Shown here one piece after another: positions 22,466 to 34,999 of a stretch of DNA of 64,000 nucleotides. Position 1 is the stretch's first letter, and every line of letters begins with the position of its first letter. The stretch is from assembly GCF_001411555.2 (NCBI RefSeq), contig NC_049914.1, positions 9,252,273 to 9,316,272 on the forward strand. Reading direction: 5' to 3'. Source of the stretch: Juglans regia. Its lineage: Eukaryota > Streptophyta > Magnoliopsida > Fagales > Juglandaceae. Position numbers and translations under genes: made by a program. The notes under the pieces are model-generated. The model was not told where the DNA came from and did no database searches. It saw nothing but the letters and a program-made list of their open reading frames with translations.

Positions 22466-24384
22466 CCCACCCAAATCTATTTGAGTTATATAGACTCGCA
22501 GCATTTTTGAAGCTTCCCACAATCAAAAAATAGAACTTGGGGAAAAATCAAAATCCCACCAAGCAATTGATGCATATTTACGACGTTGAGAAACAAGAGC
22601 CCTGTGGGCAGGTGCAGACCCAGTTGGAGTTGGGGGGTCCCAATTATAATGAATCCACTTAACTGCCATCTGCTTGGAATGGGATAGTAAATGTGATGCA
22701 GTTGGGAGATGTCCGTGTCAGATATGGCCATAGTTACGGCTAATCAAATTAAAACCTTTCTTTTGGTCAATAAATTTCCTGACTAAGATTTTACCCATTC
22801 TCTGCTCCATCCAACCCTCCCTTCCCTATAAACCTTTCCTTCCTTCCTTCATTCATAGGTAACCTTGGCTACACGACATTTGATTCCCAATTCAAACGTG
22901 TGTAGCTTTAAATGTCTTAACTACGAGAAATGGACACGCGAAATGAGTTTTATTTATTTATTTATTTATTTTTTTATGATATCAATAAATGTTGAAAGAC
23001 TCACTTTATATTTCTATTTCTCAATCGAAATAAAAAGAAAAAAAAAATCTTGATTCTTCTAATGATTAAGAAAGTAAATATATGAATATGTAGAAAGTTT
23101 GTATTTTTATTCTCAATAATGATCTGGTGAATTAGTTTATTTTTATTTTTAAATTGGTATTTAGAGTATATCATCTACGTTACTTAAATATTAAAATTTA
23201 ATTTATAAAATTAAAATTTAAAAAATTATTTTTTAAATCAAATTATATGGTATAAATATTTAATTAACGTATACTCCGATTGTAAGTAGCTAAACTCCGA
23301 AGAGGTAGGTGGGGGGTGCTTTATTATTGGGTTGGGCCAATATTCAAGAAAGATATATGTGCCAGTGGCTACAAAAAATAAAGGGCTCTACTTTGTCCAA
23401 AATCTAAACTAGAGTGGCATTGCATGGGCTGGGCTTTAGTGACATCGAGTTTGGGCTTGCCCAGGGTGCCTTGCGTGAACTAGTGTCACTTTACCTCAGC
23501 CGCATCTCATACCTATTTGCCCGGCCAGCCTTTTTTTTATTTTTTTATTTTTTATTTTTCATTCAAACTTTTTCTCTTTTTTTTTTTCAATAATATAAAT
23601 TAAGTGATTTTATTTTCAATTTCTTAAATAAGAAAAATAATTTTCCATGTGGCAGCCTTTGAGACTGCCGTGTGCTTTCCATTAATTAAGGTGGATGGAA
23701 TTTTTAAACGGATCGAGTAACTTGATCCGAAACTTATCATAACATGAAAGTGTTTTTATTACGAAATTCTACTCATCATTTTCATGATATTATATAATTT
23801 TTTAATTTTTTGATTTTTTTCCTTTACTAAATATGTGATGTATTGATAATGAATAAAAAAACTTAATTAGTTTAATAGAAATAAAATTAAAATTAAAATT
23901 AAAATAAATATAGTGTATAATGTGTGAGACGATAAATAACAAAATAAAATTAACCTAACCAAAACATCGGATTACTAAATAAATTTCCTTAAATCAACGT
24001 ATGAGTGAGGCTCAAATGACCAGTAGAATATCATTACCATGGGGTTTTGTTGATTACTTAGATAAATGAAATATCCATTAATTTTAAGTTAAACCTAACG
24101 CATGGAATGGAGAGTCGATCGATTTGTATTTCAACTAGTATACGGTTATACAAAAGTTTTATGTGCAGTTATTTTTGTATATTCATTGTACACTTTACTA
24201 ATGTTATTGGCTATGCCATTTTTTTAATATAAAATAACTGTTTCGATCAATCACATTAGTGAAGTGCATAAAAAGTATATAAAAGTGATTATATGTAACA
24301 AAATTTATAACTATATATGTTCTTCTTTTATAGGATAAGATAGCCAATTCTAAGTTCTACATGGATGTTTTCTTTTTTAGAAAT
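22466..24384. other. Intergenic DNA, no recognised gene
   Basis: Short frames near 22486-22731 have no recognisable family. A CTATAAA motif at about 22826 sits upstream of nothing convincing. 23000-24380 is strongly AT-rich. Confidence 0.7.
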
Positions 24385-24507
24385 GATATTTATAATTGTG
24401 GAGTGTACAAACATCGTGCAATCTCTTTTAAAAAATGAAATAAATACGGGATTCACATAAAAAAAAATAATTTTTTAAATCTTATTTTTTTAAAATGATT
24501 GTATGTT
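24385..24507. mobile_element. MITE family A, copy 3 (interrupted)
   Basis: The left arm AAATGATATTTATAATTGTG and centre (AAATACGGGATTCACATAAA) match other copies. The right arm stops at about 24500, where family B sequence begins. Remnant sequence resembling the end of the right arm appears after 24668, suggesting family B landed inside it. Confidence 0.5.
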
Positions 24508-24668
24508 TGGTTTTTCAACTCATTTCAACTCATTATTAAAATTTTTTCAAATTCTAATACAAAATATAATAAACAATTCAATTTTTTCAAATTCTAAAAT
24601 AATAATAATATTAAAAAATAATATTTTATCATCTTAACTCAACTCAATTTAACTTCCAAACACATTCA
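24508..24668 (-). mobile_element. MITE family B, copy 1 (reverse orientation)
   Basis: Starts with TTTGGTTTTTCAACTCATTT and ends AACTTCCAAACACATTC, with the internal signature CAATTTTTTCAAATTC. The signature recurs in reverse or forward form at about 24906, 35880, 36663, 37070 and 55553. Confidence 0.55.
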
Positions 24669-24905
24669 ATGTAGTATTCATTTTTTTATGGAAAAATCTA
24701 ATTATAAGCGATTCTACGCACTAATACGCGCACCCATTAAATATGATTGGTCAGAAAGTAAATTTTATTAAAAACAATATTTATTTGAATTTATAATATC
24801 AAAACAACAACATTAATACATAAATTAATATACAAACTTACTTATACATAATAAAACTCTTCTTTTATATATTTTCACCCCGATTAATGGGTAGAGTTCT
24901 TGCGG

Positions 24906-25122
24906 ACTTAGAGCTCGTTTGTTTTCAGAGATGAGATAAGATGAGATGAGATAAGTTGAGATTAAAGTTAAAAAGTTGAATAAAATATTGTTAGAATATA
25001 TTTTTTAATATTATTGTTATTTTGAGATTTGAAAAAGTTGAATTGTTTATTTTATTTTATGTGAAAATTTAAAAAAATTGTAATAATGAAGTGAGATATT
25101 TTTAAAAAACAAACAATACCTT
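24906..25122 (+). mobile_element. MITE family B, copy 2
   Basis: Begins GAGCTCGTTTGTTTTCAGAG and ends near AAAAAACAAACAATACC, so the terminal TTTGTTTT pairs with its reverse at the other end. GATGAGATGAGAT motifs lie near the left end and TTGAAAAAGTTGAATTGTTT in the body. It is non-coding. Confidence 0.6.
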
Positions 25123-25616
25123 AATGCATATCGAGAAGACAATAGTTGTGGATAATATTTTATATTTACCTGATATACCATTTCAAATTCAAACCGTAAC
25201 CCGCTGTCCAGTGCTGTAGAGATGTTGACTTTACATCCTTTCTTTTTTCTTTTCAAATACATTTTCTCGATTCAAAGGCAAAAGGGACTAATAATTAGAT
25301 CTTCACACATCACTTCAAGTTGAATTTTCAAAGATGTGATCCACCACAGAATTGCTTTCATCATTCAAACTTCTTTCTCTCTTCTGAATTCTTCGCCTGA
25401 TTTAAGACTATCAATGAGAAGTACATGTTCTTATTTGTTTCGTCTGCATTAGGTATTACATCTGCAGACGCCCTACATTGCTTGATAGAAAGATTAGTCG
25501 TGCCGTCTCGTTTTGGTGAACTCTATTCTAGTTTAGAAGCAAACCTAGGAACTGTTTTCCCCCACATATTTTTCGTCTTAAACATGAATGTTTTGAGCAA
25601 AAACAGTGGCAGCAAC

Positions 25617-26928
25617 ATGGACGCCACCCCATCTTTCCATGACTTGAAAAGACAAGCTTCTTTCTTCTTCAGAGAGAAAATCAAGACTGCTAGATTAGTT
25701 CTCACAGATGCCACACCTGCACAACTGTAAGTTGTTTAGCTCAGTTTATGTTTATGGTTTAGTTTTTCTTGTTTTGGCTAGTTGTTGGTCTGTTTGTGGT
25801 GTTGGAATTAGCTATTATTTGGGTTTCTGATATGGGTATCTTTCGGATGATGCTTTTTAATACTTGCAGAATGACAGAAGAAGCTACAAGTGGAAACACA
25901 TGGACTCCAGACACGCCTACCCTGCGTTCCATTTCAAGGGCTGCTTTTGAAATAGATGATTATACGAGAATTGTGGAAATCCTGCACAAAAGGTTCAGGG
26001 TGTTTTTGGTTTTGTTTATGTCTTTCTTTTCCTTCTATTTTGCCAATTTGATATTGAAGAATGTTGATGTATTGGTGATGTTTATATTTGCGCGTCAGAT
26101 TCTTGAAATTTGAAAGAAAGAACTGGAGGGTCTCTTACAATTCCCTGATTGTACTTGAGCGCTTGTTGACCCATGGACCAGAGAGTGTAGCAGGAGAATT
26201 TCAAAGTGATAAAGATGCTATTGGTGAAATGAAAAGCTTTCACTATATTGATGAGAAAGGGTCTGTAATTGTAACCTTTTTCAAGTTTATTGCGTGGTTT
26301 TATGTTATGTAGTTGTGACAAGATCCTCATATTCACACGCAGATTTGATTGGGGGCTTGCTGTTAGAAAGAAATCAGAAAGAATACTGAAGCTGCTTGAG
26401 AAAGGCCCTCTTCTCAAAGAAGAGAGAGACAGAGCTCGGAATGTAACAAGAGGGATTCAAGGTTTTGGGAGCTTCCAGCAGTCATCTCCAGCAAAAGGCA
26501 TGCTAACTGAATCATCATCAGTAACAACATTTGGGAGGTCTAATTCTCAGTTCAACAGTCAAGAAAATCAGGAAAACCAGTTTTCAATCTCAAACAAAGG
26601 GTTGACCAAAGAAGTTAAAAAATCACATCAAAGCCATGAGGTTATAATGTTCCAGTCTGGAAATAAAGTGGTGAATGAGAGATCTTGGGACAGTTTGTGC
26701 AATTGCCAGGTGAATGCGAAAGCCGAAACTCTGACGAGTTACAAAGAAAACCTGGCTCCTAAAAAGGAAGAGTTGCACAGATGGAACTTCACAGGAGAGT
26801 CTAACCCACTTCTGGATGGTAAGAAAAATGAACCCAGAATTGAGATGCCCATGGAAGAGGATCATCCCTTTACTGGCACCGAGAATCAAACCACTGCCTC
26901 TCTGCTTATGCAGATTCCACAGAAATAG
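25617..26928 (+). CDS. ENTH-domain (epsin-like) protein
   Basis: ENTH proteins bind phosphoinositides and help form clathrin-coated vesicles. Exons: 25617-25726, 25870-25992, 26099-26260, 26343-26928, with phases that close to 327 codons. The ENTH domain covers about residues 10-150, from SFHDLKRQASFFFREKIKTA through WTPDTPTLRSISRAAFEIDD, FERKNWRVSYNSLIVLERLL and HYIDEKGFDWGLAVRKKSER. The tail after about 165 (GIQGFGSFQQSS) is Ser/Asn/Gln-rich and low in order. I see no NPF or DPW repeats and no ubiquitin-interacting motif, so it is a short plant ENTH protein and not a full epsin. The second intron uses a weak donor (GTTCAG), but the frame and the HKRFLKF match to the family support it. The start was chosen at the ATG just before the conserved region. 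An in-frame ATG at 25584 is possible, and 25425-25616 may be 5' leader. Confidence 0.88.
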
Positions 26929-27765
26929 AGTATATTAGGATCCATAATCAATCAACTAGCTGAGTTTTGATTTTTCCTGTTTATGCTTATTCAGAATCCA
27001 AGAGATAAATTGTCATTAAGCTTCTTATTAGAAACTCTTATCAAGATTGGTTTGATCAGAGAAATTTATGACTTTCATTCTCTTTCAAATGATGCGATTC
27101 ATGGTACTACACCCGAGTTCATGTAGATATGAACCAGAAAAAGAAAAAAAGAAAAAAAAAATTATGATTGGTCAAAATGGAACATCACCCATAAAATTCT
27201 TTTTTAAAAATAAATTTAAAAATATTTAAAAAATACTTGAAAAAAAGCAACAAAAAAAAAGTGCAAACCTTTTTCGGTCGACGTAGCAGCGTCTGATAAA
27301 ATTGGCAAACCTGTTTTAATTGCATTTATGAACTAAGCAATGGCCTAGCTAGTTTCTAGTTCTAATTTCTCCAGTTCAACACGATTAAATTGTTGCTTTA
27401 TTTCATCATTCAGGCTACCGCCTGTAACGTAAATTTCCTAGGATTTGCTTCCACTAATACTATCAGCTAAATATACACCTCAGAAATATTCATGAATTTA
27501 TCTTTTGAGCTTAAAAGTTAGCCAACTCCACCATTAACCAACTGGCCTCATCTCCATACTCAACGCTTGAAGCTCTTCCAGCTACTCCACAATTTTGGTT
27601 GCTTTCATGATAGATTAAAAGAAAAATTAATGCAAAGTAAAACAACACCAATCAGCCCCCTCTTATTATGGTCAAGAAGGGGTGCATTTTAATGCACCAC
27701 CACACATATTGACCAAAGATACACACATACATACATACAAAACATACATGTATACTAAAGGAACT
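26929..27765. other. Convergent intergenic gap between the ENTH and U-box genes
   Basis: The two genes converge here. It contains A-rich runs near 27135-27270, presumed 3' UTRs of both genes, and no other coding signal. Confidence 0.7.
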
Positions 27766-30700
27766 CTACGATTTGCAAAGCCAATCCTGTATGGCAAGCC
27801 GTAAAGCATTGTTAGGAGTAAGATGCAAGTGACTTAATTTCAAATTGGTCATGGGAGAAGTTTCACGCCCATTTTCCAGCCATCCACGCAAGGCTTCCCC
27901 TTCGTATGTGAACCCATCTGCTGCCACCTGAGGGTCATGCATGATTTCCTGAAACCAACCCCATTACACATAAGTAAGCCACATGACGCATAATATGAAT
28001 CAGGATAAGCATGAATGAAAGATCCAGATTTGTTTGATGTGAACAAATCATAGTAGGTGATACTTTTCATTTCAGTTACATCTTCACCTAAGGGCTATGG
28101 TGAAAGAGTTTATGTTTGATCTCCATGAAAGTTACAGGATTCAAATGTATCTTTTCTAAGAGGAAAGAGTATCTCCACCCTCGTGAAATAATCACAAGTA
28201 CCAGCATAAAGTAGCCAAGCAAAGCACAGCTTAGCTTTATTGAACCTTGGTTTAAGCCCAAGTTGAGCTTGAGCACCACCCAAACTCTAGAAGTTTTCTT
28301 GGGAGTTCAGGGTCTTTGCTTGGTCCAGATTTTGCAAAGGCACTTAGAATTACTCTGTTTGAAAAGCATCATAAGCGATTGAAGACAGATCTAGGGCTAC
28401 ACTGTGACTCAAATTTGGGCAAGCTGAGCCACAGTACATTTAGCAATGAAGCTTTGAGTTTCGGCTTTCTCTTTCCATCATAAAAGAGGAATAAAGGTGA
28501 GCTCACGGGCGAGAGAGTCATATTTAGTTGGGGTCCCAGCTTGACCACAACTTGCTTTTAGGCTAGCAAGCTTTACTTATTGGCTCTTCAACCCCTAAAA
28601 TAATTTGATCCATCACTAACTACCATTTGGTCCTCTTCCTCAACTCAGGTTATACACGAGAAGCATCACTCACCTGAAGGATAGGGCACAAGAAGAAAGA
28701 TGGCACTGGTCGCTCTTCTGAGATGTGCAACTGCTCCAGTTCCCTCACCAGAGAAGGTGTTAAATCTGGTCTCTCTCTACTGCTCAGTTGACAGCATTGC
28801 AGCCCCAGGTCTGCTAATCGCCTTGCTACAAATGCAGGCCATTCTCCAGCTGATGAATCCAAAATTGATGTCAATTTTCCACATGAAACTGCCTTACGCA
28901 GCTCAGCTGCCAGCCCGACTGGTGGTCTTCCTGTGAGTAACTGCAGAATGATCAGACCAAAGGAGTAAGTGTCAGACTTGGGTGTCAGCACTCCAATTCT
29001 CTGAAACTCTGGATCTGTATAGGTAAAGGCACCCTTTGGCTCCGTGCTCCGGCGGAAACTGGGGCAGTAAAGGTTCTCCTCAGTTACCAGCCTGCAAATC
29101 CCAAATTCACTAATCTTGCAGCTTAGATCGGTACCTAGAAGTATGTTTCCAGGTTTCAGATCACCGTGGACAATCATTTCAGGTTTAGATGAGTGCAAGA
29201 AGCAAAGGGCACTACAGATTTCAGCAATGATACGAATTCGGCTCTTCCACATCAAGGGAGAAATATTGCTTTTTCTATAAAGGTGATCTTGAAGGCTCCC
29301 ATTAGGCAAGTACTCATATACAAGGGACCAGGCCTCTGGGCATACACCAAGCAAAGTCACCAGATGAGGATGCTGTAGCTTACCAAGAACTTGAACCTAT
29401 ATGCACAAAAAAAGTTGGTCAGAAACATGGAAGGTAAAGTATCCTAGACATTGAAGCAAGAAAGATAATAGTATCTTCTGATTGCTAAATCTTGTAATAG
29501 TTTTTTCTTCAATGGGAAACTATACGTCACAACTTGAAATATCAGATAGATAAAAGAAACTGCTCAGAAGTTTCTGTAGGATACTTGGCCACAGTGTAAC
29601 CTGTTAGCCCATTAGTACTACGATGAAGGGGTAGTTGCTCACCCGACGTGATTGTATGAGATCACAGTTCACCCGACACAATCGTCTTGGGTGAACAAGA
29701 AATGTGGATAGGGTGCGAGTGAAATTCCTGCCAATGGATGAGATGTTCAGTCAGCTCCCCCTTTGTGGAGCCAAGATCCCCCCACGAGTGAACAGAAAGA
29801 GAGTAGGAAAGAGGCCCTAATGTGAAACTGAAGTTTCTTGGGCTGAAGTTCAGGGAAACATAAGATCTTGTATCTTATTCAACTCATCTGGACAATCAGA
29901 GAGCAAATATAAGGGTAGGTAATCCGGGAAAAACTTATAGGATAAGCCAATTATGGTACATTTAACAAGCCTGCAATGCTAGGCAGATAGAGTGCCCCGG
30001 AAGTGTTTTTTTTTTTTTTTTTTTTAATAAGTGATATAGGTACTCCATAAAATTGTTTATTGATAAATATAATCTATTATAAAGGCTCATACAGAGGTAA
30101 ATAATTTTTGTTTTCAAATTGCCTGCAAAGAGAGGCTGGGAGCTACTACGCTATGGGATTAGATCAGCCATCCATAACAATTTTTCATCAAAATTTTTAT
30201 TACCCAACATATAGCGCATCAGAACCAGCAGGTAGTAAACTCCACTCCTTTAATCAAGGGGGAGTTCTCAACAGAAAAAGCAAAATATGGGAGGTGCAAC
30301 CTATTTCTGAACTGTCCAACAGAAATTTGGTAGTAAACATATGGATTAGAGCACCAAAACCCTATAACTAATAAGAAATTTGAGTGGCACTGTATTTGTT
30401 TGAGTTCAAATCAGTACTGAAGCTTCGATGGAAATTCAGAATAGCACATAAAAGCAGCTGAAAGCTTCAGGAGTATTCAAAAAAATACTTAACATATCAC
30501 GATCTTTTAATATAAAATGTAGAAACATACCAAAGTTTAAAATGTGATTCAATACTGATTATAATTTGCTAAATCCAGTACAAAAAAAAGGCAAACAGTA
30601 TTGGAACAAAATTCGTGTCTCAGTGCTAACTATTGGGGTTCTATACCTCACTTATAAATCTTCACAAAACTTGCTGGAAGAGTATAAATTTTATGCAGCT

Positions 30701-33700
30701 CCCCTAATTGAGGTTTTAATGGCTTAGAATGGTACTCAATATAGCTTGCGTAAAGTCCCTACAGGCTTGAACCAGAGAGGCAGGTCTTAAAAAAAACTAC
30801 TAAACAACAAGCGCACGGGCACACACAAATAACAGCATGTATGTATTCCTGGTGGGAGGTTTGGATCAAATAACAACTAATAACTATGCCTTTTGCCTCT
30901 GTCTACAGGAGTGTCAATAAGTATTTTACTAGAGAGAGATGGAAAGAAGATTAAGGAGGTAGTTGACCTCTTGTTGAAACTCTGATGGTCCTTGCATGTT
31001 ATGCGGATAGAACTTCCTTATGGAAACAGTTCTACCCAACATTTCCCCTTTGTAAACACAACCATATCCTCCCTGTCCAATCTTGAAACTCTCAGAAAAA
31101 TTGCATGTAGCAGTTTGCAGATCTGATAATGAAACTTCAGCTAACTCGGGTAATCCTTCAACAAAACCAATGAACCCATCGCAGTTTGCAGCTCCAGCTT
31201 GTCCACGTCTCCACCGTTCAAGCCAGCGTAGGGCTTCCAATTTCTGTCGTCGGATCCTCTGCTTTTCCTGCCTAAGAGTTGCAATGGATGCCTGAATTAA
31301 ATTTAGCTCACCAGCTGCTTCGTCACATCTACGGTTTGCTTCCTGTGCACGACTGTCTAAAAGAGCAACATTTCTCATGGTCTTCTGTATCTCTATGGTC
31401 ACTTCTTCTCTTTCTTCCAAGAGCTTTTCTTGGTCCTGTAGTGTAGTAATCAATGCATCCTCAGCCTCCTTCCTGAGCTTAACTTCACGTGCATGGGCAG
31501 ATTCATATACGTTCACCTGAGAAGGAAATAGAAAATTCTGAGATTGGGGAGATAACACACAAGATTTAGAACTCAATAATCCAGTATAATTTATAGTGTA
31601 TATTTTCGAAATCATCATGTACATTTTAACAATGCAAAGAAAGTTTAATCCACATATGAGCTTATACTTCAAAAGAACAACTCAAAGATCACAATTGAAG
31701 TCCCTTTATATTATATAAACTGCAAGAATTTCTCCTTCCATGAAATGTCGGATCCCATCTACCACCGTCCTATACTAATCCAGGGTATTACAGTCTCCCT
31801 TCACTTAAATCTTTGACGTTCTCGTCAGGTCATTCTGTTGTAGGTGGTGCAGCTTAAATCTCACACTTCTAGCTATGATCGACTTAGATATGATTTGTAA
31901 CAATCCAATGAAAGTCCAAGCCACATTTGGACTTATGCTCCAAAAGGATTAGTCAAGATCATGATTGGAGCTCCTTGGAATTATGAAGGACGTGAGGAAA
32001 GGTCAAGAAATGCCTCCCGTTGTATAGCTCATTGCAAGAATGTAAAACATGTACATATAATCTTTTGTTCACTACCTATCCTTTTCAAGTAATGCTTCAA
32101 AAGGTATAAAAGAAACTTAACACCTTATAATCATTTTTGCCAATGATAAGAAAATGAATATATTCAGAAGTTCACATCCTTATTAGGCATAACTTAATTC
32201 TCAGAATCTAAGATGCATAAACTATGTTGACCCAGAACCAATTCAGCCACAACCTAACTCCTAGTAGCCATGATTGTAAAGAACAAGTTCCTTAATTGAA
32301 GAATAGGAATCAAGCTCATGCAGCTCATGCTTACCTTGCTGATAGCTTCAACGGCTTCTAACTCCAGTTTTTTGCAGTTAATTATCTCTACAAGCACCTC
32401 ATTCCTTGAAGCCTCGGCTTGTATCCTGGCTTCTGTTAGCTGACTATACAAGCCCTCTTCCTCAACCTTTGGTTCGGAAGTTGAAGACACCATTCTCTCA
32501 GCAGAATTATTTTCTAAACCAGTGCTTATAGTTGTTGGACAAAATGAATTCTGGAGATTGTGAGATGAATGAGATAAAGCGGCCAATGAATCCACTTTGA
32601 CGTGTTTTGTTTCACCCTGAACCCAGTTACTGCTTTCAGTGAAGAGGGTACTTCTAGCAGAAACTGATCGAAGAGATTCTGGATGGATTGCATTATTCCT
32701 ACTACAGTGAAATGACTTGGATCTCAAGGTTTCTTCAGTTGTAATCTCAGGTTTACTACAGGGAGGCAAAGGATTTGGGTTTTCAGAAGCTTCTCTTGTC
32801 CACACATGTTTCCCTTTGTAGATAAAATATATCTCACAGAATAAAGGGGCATTTTTAGCTGTATAATTTGCCTTGCTGGAGCTCTTTTTCACCTTCATGC
32901 AACTGTAAAAAGGATTAGCATTGCAGACCAAGATTTTTTCATATATATAGCAATTACAAAAAGGACTAAAGAAAGAACCGCAAACTAGCCAACCAAGGGC
33001 TGCTCTAACGAAAAGGACGGGGTGCAGATATTCCTGTGTGTACAGAAACATCGAGAAAACAGGAGTTCACCAGTAAATTTTGCTAAAGATGTACTGGTGA
33101 ACTCAGACAGCATTGTTACAAAAATTAGATTTTGCTAAAGCATTGTTACAAAAATGATTTTTTTAAATCTAAAAAATAAACTTTGAATACCCTGAAAAGT
33201 CACTTATTAGAATATTAGCATATAGGATATAACGATTTCCACAGATGCACCACTTACTTTTCAGGCGCAGCCCCCATAACAAGCTTCCTAATGCCATGTC
33301 TGTTCACCAAATCTACAATTCCCTTCTGAACTTGGTCAGCTTCTATTGTAACAATGCTTGCTTTCACCTGTAAAGTAAGAGAGTGTATTGAGTGCAGCAA
33401 AAAATTATTCAAAAAGGAAAACATGTCTGGGGAAATGCACATTTCCCTAAAATTTTTGAAGTCACCAACTGTTGGGGAACAAAGGGCAAGAACTGACCAA
33501 GGGAAACGAGAAGGGTTACAAGGGAAAGACGGTAAATTATAGAGCTCTGATTTTCATTTTATGATAAATATTTGATATTACTTTGTAGTTTATTATTCTC
33601 TTCTACCAAAAGGAAAAACCATACTTGTCCCAAACCAGATGAGAAACCATGGTTAGAACACCGATCTCCTCAAACAGTAACATCAATAGCAAGAAGCACT

Positions 33701-34851
33701 TCATTTGACTCCAAGGAAACGCAAATAATTACCTAAAAACTGATTTTGCATCATATAGAAGAAGTTCTATGAGAGAACTCATAGTAGTACTACAAAGAAA
33801 CGAGTTGGAACCCAAAAAAATCAGATAAAGAAGTTGATGGAACAGAATCGCATAAAATCAGTAGCTACAATAACAAAAAGCATAGGAGATAAAGAATTAC
33901 CTTTTCTATACTGCAAATGCTCACGTAATATTCTACAAGCTTCATTGTCTGTGCCCATTCGTTTCTTCTATGTGCAGCCACTACTTCAGCGTTGGCTCGA
34001 CTTGCCGGTAGTTTTCCTACTGCAAAATGTATTTGTGGAAAGCCCATTCAGGACACTAAGAAATTTAAGGAAAGTGAGAGAAATTGATGCGTTGAATCCC
34101 ATATCTTCTCACAACTTGTGGAAAACATAAATCACTCAGTAAATATGCTAACAGTAAAAAAATTAAAAAAAAAAAATCAGCAAGTATACAAACAATATTC
34201 TATCCACGACAAAGTGCACATTAATTAATAATCCCACAAACACAACAGAAACTCAAAGGACATTTCTTATATCATGAAAACTAGTGCCTGCATATTGTTT
34301 TTATATTTTTTAAATAAAAACAAAAAAATTAAAAACATTTGCAATTTTTTTTCGACCCATATACCCAATAGTAAATATTAAACACAAAACAAACACACAG
34401 CACAACTGCACAAGAATTCCACTAATATTTCTTTAACAAAAAAGGAAATCAATTAGCAAGCACAAGAATTCACGTCAAAATCTGTATATCCCAGGAAAAA
34501 AATAACAGAACCCCTTTAATGGATAACAATCAGCACTCATGACAGAGGGGATAGAGACTCACAGAGAGTGGGGATCGCATGAGAAGGTTGATGAACGTGA
34601 AGAATACAAATTTCTCGGTTCCGAAACCGCTTGAAAGACCATTGAAGCAGAGCCACAGCTCGGTCGACGGACTTTCCGACCGCCAAGTGTACTTTCTCAT
34701 CTCCAGCTTCCTCCACTATCTCAGGCAGACGAGATCGGGAGCTCACCTCCGGGTGAAACCCGAACCGATAACTCGGCGGGGACGAGAGCCCGTGAAATTG
34801 ATCACCGGGTAAGGAGTGGTGAGGAGGGTGCGATGGCTGCAAGAGCTTCAT
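27766..34851 (-). CDS. U-box E3 ubiquitin ligase with USP and degenerate kinase domain (PUB32/33 class)
   Basis: Seven exons on the minus strand: 34851-34563, 34019-33901, 33367-33258, 32902-32335, 31516-30968, 29396-28674, 27948-27766. All use GT-AG and close to 847 codons including the stop. The length matches the family (about 800-850). Domains: universal-stress-protein fold about 53-173 (KVHLAVGKSVDRAVALLQW to GIRKLVMGAAP); linker 174-315; coiled coil about 318-467; kinase-like domain about 505-765 with IGQGGYGCVYKG; U-box about 775-846 (FFLCPILQEIMHDPQVAADG, ENGRETSPMTNLKL). U-box proteins transfer ubiquitin from E2 enzymes to targets. In the kinase-like part the VAIK lysine position is Arg529 (VSIRKF), HRD is HGD (622-624) and DFG is EFG (642-644), so catalysis is doubtful. 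The start is the first ATG of the frame, and a GA-repeat leader lies upstream. Confidence 0.93.
29397..30967 (-). other. Long fifth intron of the U-box gene with inserted-looking sequence
   Basis: 1571 bp. 29580-30005 is GC-richer than the rest, with two CACCCGAC direct motifs near 29641-29676, and is followed by a T run (30006-30025) then AATAAGTGATAT. That layout could be a retroposed element on the minus strand with its A tail at 30006-30025. No coding sequence is seen. Confidence 0.35.
31618..32060 (-). mobile_element. Possible TRIM (miniature LTR element) in intron 4 of the U-box gene
   Basis: Two diverged direct copies are seen: about 31618-31792 and 31896-about 32060. AACAATGCAAAGAAAGTTTA in the first parallels AACAATCCAATGAAAGTCCA in the second, and the similarity continues for about 90 bases. 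Read on the minus strand, the left copy begins TGTAATACCCTGG. A purine tract (AAGTGAAGGGAGAC) lies just before it. The right copy ends TTGTTACA, followed by a weak primer-site match. It has no coding capacity. The outer boundaries are uncertain. Confidence 0.45.
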
Positions 34852-34973
34852 TCTTGCCGGAGGGCCCGGCAAAAGGGAGAGAGAGATGTGGATTCTTTGG
34901 CAGATATTGGCCGAGTATTCGTTTCGTTGGTCTTCTCAAGTGGCCTTGACTTTTACAGTGACTTGAAAACGTT

Positions 34974-34999
34974 AGAGAGAGAGAGAGAGAGAGAGAGAG
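34974..34999. repeat. (GA)n microsatellite in the U-box gene leader
   Basis: About 13 AG units lie 123 bases upstream of the U-box gene start codon. On the gene's strand it reads (CT)n, common in plant leaders and promoters. Confidence 0.9.

Noticed and set aside
30108..30371. 87-codon plus-strand frame
   Set aside because: Lies inside an intron of the U-box gene on the opposite strand, with no domain.
33834..34130. 98-codon plus-strand frame
   Set aside because: Antisense shadow of U-box gene exon 2 and flanking intron.
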